64,000 nt of DNA from Artocarpus heterophyllus. Lineage: Eukaryota; Streptophyta; Magnoliopsida; Rosales; Moraceae. The notes under the pieces were generated by a model. The model had not been told where the DNA came from. It saw only the letters and a list, made by a program, of their open reading frames with translations, and searched no databases. The translations under genes were made by a program, and so were the position numbers. The stretch covers positions 9,665,903 through 9,729,902 of the forward strand of contig CM046332.1 in NCBI GenBank assembly GCA_025403435.1, in the 5' to 3' direction. Positions 23,157 to 34,667 of this stretch are shown in pieces (position 1 is the first letter of the stretch; each line of letters begins with the position of its first letter).

Positions 23157-24308
23157 TTCTGTCATGCCCCGGAGTACGGGAGGTGACGTGGCGGAATATT
23201 TAGATTAATTAAAAGCGGATTTAATTAAAATTAAGTGTTTAAGAATCCAATTAAGTAAGAAATAAAGAGATTTTCCACCACATTTGATAAACGAATTTAT
23301 AAATATTTAGCAAATAATAATAATTGAATAAAAACCGCGAATATGGGTTCCACAACCCACAACTTGTGCACACACATGGATCTGACAATATCATAAATAC
23401 AATTACAGTCCAAGTACAAATAAAGTTAAGTCTTACATGCCTTGATTAAATAAATACAGAATATAAATAAATTCTCCTATTGCTCCTGAGTTCGGTTCCG
23501 AAGAATCTTCTCCAAACCTAAAAGGGAAACCACCTAGTGGAAATTTAAAACAGATAAAACGTGAGCGAAAGGCTCAGTAGGACTATGTTTTATAAAATCG
23601 TTTAATGCAAATAAACATAGTATCGTTAGAAGCTATTCAAAAGGAAACTTAAATAAATACATGGATAAATAAATAAATAATTTGAGTAGAACCGTTCTGT
23701 CACAGAACAGTTTACTCGTCAAATCAAAACACCATTTTACTTTTACCTAGGCAAACCATGAAATCACCACCGTAGTGGCCCAGCTGGGTTTCGGGACCTG
23801 CCCCCAAGGTCGATCGCTACACGACCCGATCTCTGATATGGCATCATGCCCATGTGTTTATTATCATTATCATTCAAAACCCAATTACCGAGTGTTGTCA
23901 ATTACATTTATTATGAAATTCATTCATAATCACGGTATATTAAAATATAACCGGTAAAACCATTTTCAAACAACCGTTGAAAACATTTTGATAGAAATCC
24001 TTTTCAAAGCCAAATCATTTCAAAACCAGGCTACCAAAGAAATAGGATAGAAGTCCTACCTCAATACTCGTGCCGGTGCCCCACACCGTAATCCCGGTCC
24101 GCTATACGTTAGCTCCACGGAACCACGAACAATCCTAGATACCAACTAAGTCGATCAATATCTAGTTCGAGACATTCTATGTTACTAAATCATTTCATGA
24201 TGTCCTAGTGTGCCATTTGTACCTTTAAAATCATCCTATAAGGTTGGGATTTAAATCAGGGTTCAAAACAGTGAAAACAGGTAAAAATCACAAATTTTTC
24301 CATGCCTC

Positions 24309-24461
24309 GGTTGGCCTGCCGGACGCCCTGCTTCGGCCTGCCGAACTGCACAGTTCGGCCTGCCGGAAGCAAAGTTCGGTCGGCCGAACATTTCCCCTAG
24401 ATTCGGCCTGCCGGTCGGAAGAACACCGGCCTGCCGATCATCACTCCGGCCTGCCGAACTG
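24309..24461 (-). repeat. GC-rich near-palindrome array, Del-A 5' LTR (array 3)
   Basis: Same array as in the 3' LTR but one unit shorter: after atcatcactccggcctgcc it goes straight to gaactggaaaac, lacking the cacgaacttcggcctgccg unit. Confidence 0.85.
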
Positions 24462-25022
24462 GAAAACCCAGAAATCCCAGCCACGGGTTTCTCGATCCCC
24501 AAAATCCAAATCTTGTTTCTAACCTGTTTTTCTCAAATCCCAGGCATGAAAAACAATCATAGTTGATAGAAAAACATTCTAGAACATGTTTGGAATCATT
24601 TAACAACATTTAACTCAAAATCCTCAAAAATCCGAAAATGAGAAAAAGAGAAGAAAAATGAAAAATCTTGAATTCAATCCGTTTTTCTTCAATCTAGGCT
24701 TAGATTCTAGTTGTTCTAAGTTCATTTAACACAAATCCACGGTTTTCTAAGCTTAAACAAACTTAGATTTCAAAAACACACAAAATTGGAAATTTTGTAA
24801 AAAGTTTAGAAATTTCGAATCTAACCTCGAATCGAGCTTCAATCCGCGTTCTCGGTTGCCGAATCACGTCCCCGAGCTTCCTCCTTGCTATCCCGAAGCT
24901 TGGATTCGAAATGGAGTTCAAAAATTTGAGAGAGAATTGAGAGAGAAAGAGAGCTGCCGAGAGAGAGAGAGAGAAGAGAGAGAGGTGTTGCGGGAGAGTG
25001 AGGAGAGAGAGAGAGAAGAGGG

Positions 25023-25031
25023 AAATAAATA
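25023..25031 (-). promoter_or_regulatory. TATA-like box in Del-A 5' LTR
   Basis: Sense TATTTATTT followed by a CT-rich leader; the likely start region of genomic RNA for Del-A. Confidence 0.5.
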
Positions 25032-25313
25032 GAGAAAATCGGTGGGCGGTTTTACTGTTGCAAAAACCATGTGCCGCCCACGGTTTTGCAAAACAGGAGT
25101 ATTTTTAACATTTTACAAATTGTGGTGTTTTAAAACTCAAAACATCATTTTAAAACAATAAGAAATCCTTCGAATTCATTAATTTAACAAAACAACCAAA
25201 AATTCAAAAATCCAACCAAATAGTCTAATAAATGTTAAAACGTTAATTATGGCACACTAATTCATCATTTATAGTACATTAACATTAAATAAATTTCAGG
25301 ACGTTACAGCACC

Positions 25314-25422
25314 TCGGGAAGAAGCATAAGTCGTCGGGTCGGGCGGTAGCCTATGTCTGCCGAACTGAGTTGCCGACCACCAAGTAGTGTCCTCGGTGGC
25401 GGCGCTGAGCTTACCCTCAACA
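25314..25422 (-). repeat. 5' LTR of the Retand-type element, outer part
   Basis: Continues the right Retand LTR after the nested element and its TSD copy (25309-25313); matches 6202-6310 with one visible difference (gcgctgagc versus gcgccgagc). Followed by the CTATA TSD at 25423-25427. Confidence 0.92.
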
Positions 25423-25427
25423 CTATA

Positions 25428-28400
25428 TATAAGCCAAAACGCAATTATATGGATAAAAGTTTGATGATTAATGTTAGGTATTCATCTTTTACCTTATTAG
25501 TACATATGAGAACCCCAAAATTTTCTTCTAATGTTTAGGTATACCAATCTAAATTAGAGTAATGCTATATAATTGCCAACACTGAGGCATCATTATTCAT
25601 TTTCAACCACCTGCATTTTCTTCTTATATCAAATGTACGATCTTCGTTCCTTTAAAAAGAGAAAGAAAGAAAAAAAGTGGGATTTGCACATTATTAATGA
25701 AAATACACACTGCACATATATGGCAGTTGAAAATTACCAGTAAGTTCATATTCAGTTATCTTTGTTTAATGACCATGAGACGTCTTGACTACTCCCCCAT
25801 ATGCAAAATTAAAGACGTTTTAAAGCACGCGTACACCGAGAACTGAGAAAAGCAGTTGGACATGGACCGACCCATTTTTCCAAACATGAGCATTTCTTGG
25901 GGACCAGAGTGTAACTTGGCAGCACCCCCAAAGTGCTTACACTTTTTGTTGGGAGGGAGGTTTGTCACAGATTTTCCCCTAAACTTTGTAAATCCAGTCC
26001 AAATTATGTGTCTATTTTAATGGGGTATTGCAAAAGACAGCTGAATTGATAATAATGTTCAAATTTGAAAGAAAATGCTCATATACACGTTACTTGCTCC
26101 ACTCGTCATACAAAATTTTTCAAAATCTTTCCTCAAACGAGCTTACGTATTGTGTAGGAGAAAATTCTATCCAAATTTAACAGCCATCGTCAATTCAGGG
26201 GCACTATACGCGCTTTGTTAAATTCAAGTGGTAATTTACCGAAATAAAATGTTAAGAAGATGACTTGCAAAAAATACAATGAGTGAAACTTCAAGGGCAA
26301 ATGCGTCACAACGTCCATATTTATTTAATTTTCTTTTCCCACTAAAACCACAAATTAACACTTGTCTCGATTCCTCAGTTTCTCTTTACAAATTTTTTTT
26401 TTTTTTTTGGGAAAAGAAATTAACAATACAAGAGGATAATTTTTTAGTAAAAGGGGCCAAAACCAAGTACGACCTAATGCAACTTCTCACTGCGCATGCT
26501 CATAAATGGAACTAGCTAGTTTTGTTTCTTTGTGGCAGATTCGGTACTTGGTAGCCGCTCCCAAGATTCTCCCCCCAACAGCCCCATTTCATATACAACT
26601 TTTAAGGAAAATATTAATTTATAACCTTTTTTTTTTTTTTGAAGGATAACTTTTCGTTTTTGGAATCAATTAGAAGTTTCATGCAATAAACTATGTAAGT
26701 TTCAAAATTGAGATGCTAATCTGTGATTAACTAAAAATGCATGGTTGATATAAAATCACAATAGACAATGCGTAATATAGCCGAATTACAAATCCAAATC
26801 CCTTGTGAAATTCAATTTCTATGTGTGGGTGTGCGCTTATAATGTGTGTGGCCTTTATGCTTGTGCTATAGTGTCATGGTTTTGAATTGATCCGAAGTTT
26901 CCATTGATTATGGAAGGTTTTAAAAAATGAATATTATGTGTGCTTGTTCTTGTTACGTTGAAGTACCCCCATTCTAGGCTTTTTATAAACATCTTTTCCC
27001 CATCAATATATGTTGAGAGTTATGCTTTGTTTTGTGAAGTCATTCACATTGTTTATTAGTTAATGAAATTTTTCTTTAAAAAAATCAAATTCTCAGTGGA
27101 ATCCACTTTTCAAAATCTCCCAAGCACCTAACAAAATTCACTTCAAAAATTTTGAAGCGAGATGCTCTTTCTTACGTTGGTAAAAATCACCATTATATAA
27201 CAGATTTCACAAAACATGCATGAATGTGATGGTGCATGAATACTAGTAAATAGTGATCATTGATAAAGTTTTTCTTTTCATGTAACCTTTCTTGGTCTCT
27301 ATTTAATTATTCAGTAGACTGGGTATATATTTTGAAGAAATTATTCAGTACATCAGATGTATCATGTCATTTTGTTTATTTGGTACACCCGGTCAATAAA
27401 AATTTACCATTTGGACTATTAATCTTTGTCAGCTTTTTGTAATTAATTTTTTTTCTACTATGTGTTGGATTAATTATAGAATCAAATCCACTATAATTAT
27501 TTCATCTGAATCTCTTTTCTTAATTATTTTACGTCAAACAATTTTAATTACAATTTTAAAACATTATTCTTTTACACGCTTACTTATTTGATAATTGCCA
27601 TTCCTAGATGCATATAAACGAGAAAGGAAAAAAAAGGAAAAACTAATAACAGAAACAACATAAAAAGATAAACAAAAATTACAACACTCGTGTGTATATT
27701 TATGTTTATTCGAAGACATGCATACATCTTTGTAGATATTCTAATTCGAAATTAATTACCTGATTATACGAGGTAATCTGCAGATTTGACCAACATGTGG
27801 GAATGGGTATCATGGATTGTTCTTGTTGTAACTTCATTTGGAACTCCAAATACTGGGAGTTATATAAAGGAAATAGTAATTAGTATATAGCTATGATCTA
27901 TGTAAATACAAAATCCTTATTGCATGTCAGACCTATAGTCTCCTTGAACACCTCGTGATAATCAACTTAACATTTTTCTGGTTTCAACAATTGATTCCAA
28001 AAGAAGTTAAACAAAACTCATTACTCATCAGCCTAAAACTAATTTAATAGCCCAAAGATGCAACCAATTTTAAAAAATATCTCTTTGCCCACAAAATTCC
28101 AAATGTTTAATACTTCAGGTCAATACGCAACCTAATAACTATCTTATAAGAAAATAATGTTTTAAAAATAAAATTAAAATAATTTGAAATAAAACAATTG
28201 ACAAAAGAGATCTAGATAGAATAATTATAGTGGTTTGATTTTACGATTAATATATATTAAAAAAGAGAAATCTAGTTACATAAAGCTCACAAAATTTGAC
28301 AATCTAAATGTCGAATTTTATTGGGTGAATGTAGCAAAGAAGCAAAATAATATGGTACAGTCTATTAAATAATTGCTCTGTGTTGTGTCTACAAAACCTA

Positions 28401-29345
28401 ATAATCGGCTGATTTTTAAGAAAAAAACATCGAAAGCAGGAAACATACCCCGTGAAAAGCAGTAGAGCATCACTTTCTTTATTTAATGGGGTGACTGCTC
28501 TACAGTGACAATTTGGCAAGAAAAGGTGACACACATTGTTATAGTTCATGGCTGGCGAGAAAACATCCCTGATTTACTAAAAGTCTTTTAATCTAAAACC
28601 TTACTATTCATAAAATTATAGGTATAAATTTAATATGTAGTCTATTTTTTAAACTGAATCTTAATGTTTTGTTAATAGCAGGGTTATTAACCTCATTGGA
28701 TTAAATAGGATTACTCGATTTACTATCTTGCTTTACTACAAGCTTTTAAAAGTTTAGGGTTTGTTACTTAATTATACATTATAGTGTTAACTATTTCTCA
28801 TTCTGTCTCTTTGTTTTTGAAAACTACAAAAATATCCTTTTAATTTAAAAACTAATTTTAATTTACCCCTAATGAATGAAAAATTAAGCAAAATAACATA
28901 ATTACCCTTAAACAATTATGAAAAATATTTTATAAATTTAAAACAAAAAAAATCTTAAAACAAAACATCTTATTAAAAAAAGGACCTTAAGTTTCATAGT
29001 TTTTTTAATGTAAAAATATTTTTAAAAAATTTTCTCAAGAAGAAAAAATATGTATCATAAACAAATTCAAGCCAAATAATAGTATCTTTATCTTATCTTC
29101 ATGTTTTTCTGTCAAAAAGTTTGTAAGGGGTAAAATTAATATAAGTTTTTCAAAAGTAAACAAGCAAAGACTAGAAGGAGGCAGCTTCGTATGAATCGAG
29201 GGATCCAGTTCAAAGGATGTAAGAAGCTTTTTCTATTTGGACAGTCCATAGGGAGCTGGAATTCAAAGAATACCTTTGTAATCTCTAAAAAAAAGAGATA
29301 GATTAAAAAATAATTAAAACTAAGAGACATAGTTTTATAATTAAC
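25428..29345. other. AT-rich spacer, no supported gene
   Basis: About 3.9 kb with only short chance ORFs, no coding motifs and no LTR or TIR ends that I can recognise. Homopolymer T runs at about 26390-26408 and 26624-26640. It could be old host intergenic DNA. Confidence 0.5.
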
Positions 29346-29353
29346 CCTAAGAG

Positions 29354-30002
29354 TATGTTTAATTTGATGGAATGACCATTGAAATAGAATAACAATTCCT
29401 AAAATCCAGTCATTATTTTGTTTGGTTGGACAAAACGACTTAGTAATAGTCATTATTTTGGAATTACTATTCAACCAATTTGGTTGAATAGACATTTTTA
29501 AAATGAACCAATAGAATGATCATTCGATTCCATAATTGAATCAAGCAAAATTCTCTTTTCTTAAATTACTCTTCTTAATGTCCTATTATTTACTTTATTT
29601 AATACACATTTTACTATATTAATATAAAAATATACTTAGCTATATTAATGCTATTGCAATTCAACGTAATTACTAGTGCTTATATAATATTTCATACAAT
29701 TTTTCACATATAATTTATGATTATCTTTGTTAACAAAAAGAAAAAAAATAACTTTAGAGCATATTTTAATTTTTTTAAAATATTATCATAGACTAAAAAA
29801 AAGGGATATTTTTATCAAAATGTTATTATTCCATTCCATTCTAATTAATAACCAAACATAATAATCATGATTCTAATACTAATTTTCTATGCTCAACCAA
29901 ACAATTTAATTAGAATACATCATTCAATCTATTGCTATTCACATTTCAGTGTATTCCTATTTCTATTTATATTCTTATTCCATTCCATCAAACCAAATAT
30001 CA
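29354..30002. mobile_element. Putative hAT-like MITE
   Basis: Ends are inverted repeats: tatgtttaatttgatggaat on the left and, read in reverse, tgatatttggtttgatggaa on the right. They are flanked by 8-bp near-duplicates CCTAAGAG (29346-29353) and CCTAAAAG (30003-30010), 7 of 8 matching. The interior is rich in inverted, AT-rich repeats and has no ORF. The 8-bp duplication suggests hAT; the family is unknown. Confidence 0.5.
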
Positions 30003-30010
30003 CCTAAAAG

Positions 30011-31345
30011 TTTAGTTCTTTTATTTTAAGAAAATATATATATACATATATATATATTTTTAGCTTAGTAGCACTAGACTTAATATCTGCCTTACTAAAT
30101 GTAACCTTTCTTTTTTTTTTTTTCAGGTAAATTGCACCCTTCTTTTGGGTTCATAGTTTGGTATGAAGGGCAGGAGTCCGGATAGAATATGAATGAGAGA
30201 AAGGAAGTGTGATTTTCGGGAAAAAAAAAATGGAAGAATGACAAGTTCCTACAAATTTGTTTGATATTATAATGAATGTATGAGTGTGAGTGGGTGGGAG
30301 TGGAAGATTGAAAGACAAAAATAAAAAATAAAAAAAAAGGCCACTATTTTAACCCAAAAGATTTATAAGTAAATTTAGCGACTTGCTTTTTTACTTTTCT
30401 TATTCTATGGACTTTTATGTTTTTCTCAATTTTTTTAAAGGAGGTCAACTGCAAACAAAGATTGAGGGGACAAACTTAAGACTATGAGGTTGTGCCATGC
30501 ATTGAAGGATGATGACAATCATTGTGATCTGCTGAGAGTGAGAGAGTTGAGAGCCATAAAGAAGAATACTAGACGAGTGAGGTCCATAGTGAATCCTATA
30601 GGCTAAGGCCACGAGAGTGAGATTGAGAGAGGTTAATAGTGAGAGACTTTGATGAAGATATAAAGCGCGAACTCTAACCCCTGCATCAGGAGTCAAGACA
30701 CGTACCATTTTGGTCCTTTTGGGGAGCAAGGCCTCATGGTAGCAAATGGCACTTGGGGAGGTTCAATCCGCCAAAATTCTTTTCCCCCAAATCAGCAACA
30801 TGCCCCAACGAAGGTGGGTGGGTTTAAAACGCCTAAAGAGGAGATTATGTGGGCCCATTCTAACATTCGAGGCGGATGTTTGGGCGGGTTGATAGGGTTG
30901 TATACCCAATCTTAAGTAAGGAAGATGGTACGAAGAGCTACCAGTTGTCCATTACTCTTTTTTGGTATTAAGTAGAAAGGAGAAAAATAGGATTTATATT
31001 TCTAGTAAAATTATTACATTACTCATATATAAAATAAATTATTTCTCTTAAAATGATATTTTGATTAGCTAGTAAAAAAATATATTATCATAAGTAAAAA
31101 CTAAAAATAACTACTTTATTTCAATATTATGCACTATTTAATTGTTAAACTTCTTATTATAGACAATAATGTCAAATTTGTACGTAGATGATAAAATTCA
31201 TAATTTAAATTTTTATTATAAATATAAAATTCTGTTTATTTATGCATACATATGTAGAGAGAATCTTGAGAAGTTAAAAGATGATATCGTGTTCATGTAT
31301 ATTCATATATACATATTCTTCACCCCTAAATTATGCGACCCGTCC
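30011..31345. other. AT-rich spacer with one GC-richer island
   Basis: No supported gene. The interval 30445-30860 is less AT-rich than its surroundings. Read on the minus strand it has a TATA-like gcgctttatatcttc and a 22-codon ORF with a hydrophobic start (MDLTRLVFFFMALNSLTL), but nothing confirms it as a gene. Confidence 0.35.
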
Positions 31346-31452
31346 TTCCCCTTTCTACTCTCTTGGATAATCGGTCATACGAAGTAATGAAGTTATCCTT
31401 TCTCTTTCCACTCCCTTGGATAATCTGTCATACTAGGTAGTGAAGTTATCCT
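31346..31452 (+). repeat. Tandem duplication, about 50-base unit
   Basis: Two imperfect copies of a unit with cttggataatcggtcatac ... gaagttatcctttctct, the second with ctgtcatactaggtagtg. Confidence 0.6.
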
Positions 31453-33900
31453 TTCTCTCTCAACTTTCCCTCGCCCCTTTCCTTTCCTTCGTTACCCCAA
31501 TTCTTTGTACCATAATATACACCCTTAGGTAACAACAAGACGTTACTCTTTTGTTTACACAATAATCAATAGAAATAGGCCTGATTACCTTTTTAATAGT
31601 CACGTCAAACATATAAATTTACAAAATTAACCTCCATTAAATCACACATGGTCCTTCCCATGTTTTTTTTTTTTTTTTATCACGATTTTAAGAGTCGAAT
31701 ACAAAGAACTACTTTAAACCAATTTCTTAGATCATACATTATTTTCAAGATGTTTTAATTAAAAGTCTAAGACTAAAAACGTAACGGATACACTCGTTAA
31801 TTTGAAGCTAGAAATACTTGTCAATTACTCCTCTACACAAAAGCCTGGCTAGGTCTTCTCCCTCCCCTCTCTTTCAGGTACGCATCAATGATCACCATGT
31901 GGCTTTAAGTAAATGCCAAACCTTGCATCCGCAAATTCCTGTGGAAATATAGTGAACAGTGGACCTATGGTACTGTATAAGCAGTTCATTCTGAAAGGCG
32001 AGAAATAACTACAGAAAACCTAGTCCAAGTACTGAACAATTTAACGTTATATGGATGCATTGTGAGAGAAAGATATATGCATTCAAATGGTCCCTTAAAA
32101 TAAATGTAATTTTGCGTCAATATCAGTTTTGAAAATTATGTCGCAGGCTAAAAAAAAATAGTTGCTACTACTAGAATATCTACGAACTGATGATTTATAC
32201 GTTAATTTTTTATGCTCTTTGATTCTTATACCAATTTTATATTTTTTAGCATTCAGGAACACATTGATTGCATTCCTGTTGTGGAAGCCAATGTGATTTT
32301 CTCTCTATTGCATTTTTGTTCCAATGATAAAATGATATAGACACACACATATATAACGTCACTAGTCCTAAAGTGATCAAAAGGGAAATGATGATTATCA
32401 TCATCATGTAACGAACTTGATTACTTCGTTATGTTAGCATGGTAATTGAACATGAGGGTAGGATTACAATGACTAATTTTTTTTGTCAAAGATTTGAGTA
32501 TTAAGTGGTCTTATTTGAAGACTCTTACATATGAAGGTTTGTTCATGCTAGTATTTTAATTTAGAATATTTAAAACCATGCCTTCTTGTATCTTGTTTGT
32601 TAGCATATTTAATGAGACTGAGTTAACATTCTCCTCCTAAGTGATATTTACAAAATTATGAACCCTGCCTTAAATTGACATTTGACAAAGTAAGTAGGCT
32701 TTTATCAAGTTAGATCGAAATTTTATATGTTTCACTTTTGGGGCCGATGATAAGTTTATAAAATGATACCAAATGTCTGCAAGATAAAATTACCATAGCC
32801 TGTTTGTTTTGTAAGTTACCTTTTGTTACAGTATTTTTTTTCACACAAAAATTAAATTTCATGGCCATATATTTTATGCCAGTCTGGAAAGTGTATTCCT
32901 GGAGAAAAAAAATTGTTTTTTAACCAATTAATTTCTATATATCATGTGTTTTAGTAATTGGTTTGGATTGGACAATATTATGGTCATTTCTTCTTTCATG
33001 AGGAGTATATGCATAATTGGGATATGGAAAAGGATAATTGTTATAAACACGTTTTGAAAATTGACTCAATTATAAGATGAGAATAGCAATAGCTTCCACA
33101 TCATGTCAAAATTCGTATTAGAGAAGCATACCTTGTTTTTATATGACAAACAAGTCCTTCACATAATGTTGCGTGCATTGCTTCGGTTGTGCAGTGTTTG
33201 AAAATTTAAAGTAATTATTGGATATATATTGGCCAAAAAATAATGTTGATGCATATGAACTTGGTGGATGCTCTTGGGGACTTGTGTATGCAACTTGACA
33301 GCGATATATTCACACTTGATCCATAGATACCTTCAATCATGATAATGTGAGTCAAACCAAGTGAAATTGTCTTCTTCGATAATTGTCCTGGTACAAGATG
33401 GACTAAAGTTGAATTTTTCACCACCTTTTTTTTTTTTTTGGAAATTCTTTAATAGTGTAAGGAAAGTAAACGATTAGCACAATTATGGACGTCGTATTTT
33501 TGTCAACTTTTGTTAAATTATTGTATTTATTTTGGATTTGATATGATTTTGATATTGATATGTTTAAAATTGTGTCTCGCCAATAGTTTTTTTCATGCAC
33601 ACGTCTATATCCCAAAAATCTCTTTGTTTATATGCAGGAAAAAAAAACACAAAAAATAAATTTGTATTTCATCTAATAAAAATTGAACTATTTCTTGTTT
33701 AATTAAAGTTGTAATCGTACCGATCTCCAATTTTGAGATATTTGCGAATTATAAATATTTGCTTTGATTTTTCTTTAAGAAGAAAAATTACCAACCTATG
33801 GATATAGAGTTGTTTTCTTTTTTTTTTCTTTTTGTTTATTATTACAATAGAAAGAGAAAAATATCAGATTTTTGAAACTTTTTAAAGTAAATATTAGGTT
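31453..33900. other. AT-rich spacer, no supported gene
   Basis: Only short ORFs, no recognised motif. T-run at about 31663-31679. An open frame near 33215-33424 has no similarity I recognise. Confidence 0.45.
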
Positions 33901-34090
33901 AAAACATTTATAGTAAATATCAGATTTTAGATGTAAATAACTTATTTACTATGTAAATAAGAAATATTTACATCGTAAACAAAGGGTAAATATATTATTT
34001 GTACTATAAATCTATTTATAGTGTAAATAAGAATTATTTACACTATAAATAAAAGGACAAATAAACTATTTACCACGTAAATTTGCACTA
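33901..34090. repeat. Repeated TTTAC...GTAAA palindromes
   Basis: Two diverged units of about 75 bp, each with TTTACTATGTAAA- or TTTACACTATAAA-like inverted half-sites (tatttactatgtaaataag, agtgtaaataagaattattt). They sit just left of the Harbinger terminal repeat at 34172. Confidence 0.45.
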
Positions 34091-34667
34091 AAATATTTTC
34101 AAAACCACTATTTATATAATTAATTTAAAAAAATGACATTTCTTATAATTTCTATATAATTGGGATATTATGGGCCCATTTGATAGTGTTTTTATTTTGT
34201 TTTTCGCTTTTGGAAAAAGTTGAAAATGAGATTATTTAGAAAATATGCTAGGCCTTTTTTGGAAATTATGTTTGGTTGATACTTTTTTGTCCTTTTTAAG
34301 AATAGTTGAGAAAATTGAAAATGCATGCATTTGGTGTATGTGTTTTTGAAAATGACCGTTTAGAAAATTTAAATTAATCAGTCTGATTATGTCATCAAAC
34401 CAAATCATTATTATTATTGTGTTTGATTGATTAACACAAATAAAGTTATGTTTAATGATTTTCATAGGTTTCTCCTTTTTGTAAGATCAAATTTTACGAT
34501 AATAATAATTACAATTAAAAAATAAAATACTTTTAAATAAAGTAGAAACTAATACAATAGAGTCACCTTTCCTTAATTCACCGTACATTACAAATCAAGC
34601 ATCATAATAATAAGTACCGATACATACATGAATCTTATTTGTCAATCCTACAGTAATGGTAATGTAC

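Larger units (their letters stand above)
16252..25308 (-). mobile_element. Del/Tekay-like chromovirus Del-A, complete with LTRs, nested
   Basis: 9057 bp, minus strand, bounded by TG...CA LTRs of 2149 bp (5', 23160-25308) and 2169 bp (3', 16252-18420) and by a perfect GCACC TSD. It has an iMet PBS, a gag-protease ORF, RT, RNase H, integrase, a C-terminal chromodomain-like segment and a GGGGTGGAGAG-type PPT. The two LTRs differ at very roughly 25 substitutions plus small indels by eye, so insertion is recent. Chromodomain and domain order place it in the chromovirus lineage, most like Del/Tekay. Confidence 0.93.
23160..25308 (-). repeat. 5' LTR of Del-A
   Basis: 2149 bp, TGTCATG ... GACGTTACA. 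Almost identical to the 3' LTR; most of the 20-bp length difference is one missing unit in the GC-rich array. Confidence 0.93.
5688..25422 (-). mobile_element. Tat/Retand-type Ty3/gypsy retrotransposon with a nested chromovirus
   Basis: Minus-strand LTR retrotransposon of about 10.7 kb plus a nested 9.06 kb element. LTRs of about 622 bp (left 5688-6310; right 15739-16251 joined to 25314-25422) differ at about seven positions by eye. TSD is CTATA. In element sense the order is 5' LTR, PBS (TGGCGC...), gag, protease, RT, RNase H, a second archaeal-type RNase H, integrase, then an antisense gene, PPT and 3' LTR. The duplicated RNase H and the antisense accessory ORF are hallmarks of the Tat clade, notably Retand-like elements. 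Coding regions are heavily broken although the LTRs are nearly identical. Confidence 0.92.

Noticed and set aside
29136..29290. Possible organelle-derived insert (a more complex stretch near 29160-29280)
   Set aside because: It looked plastid-like, but I could not match it to any organellar gene; a BLASTN search against plastid and mitochondrial genomes would decide.
33215..33424. 69-codon minus-strand ORF in an AT-rich spacer
   Set aside because: Low-complexity Ile/Ser-rich product, no motif, no promoter or splice context.
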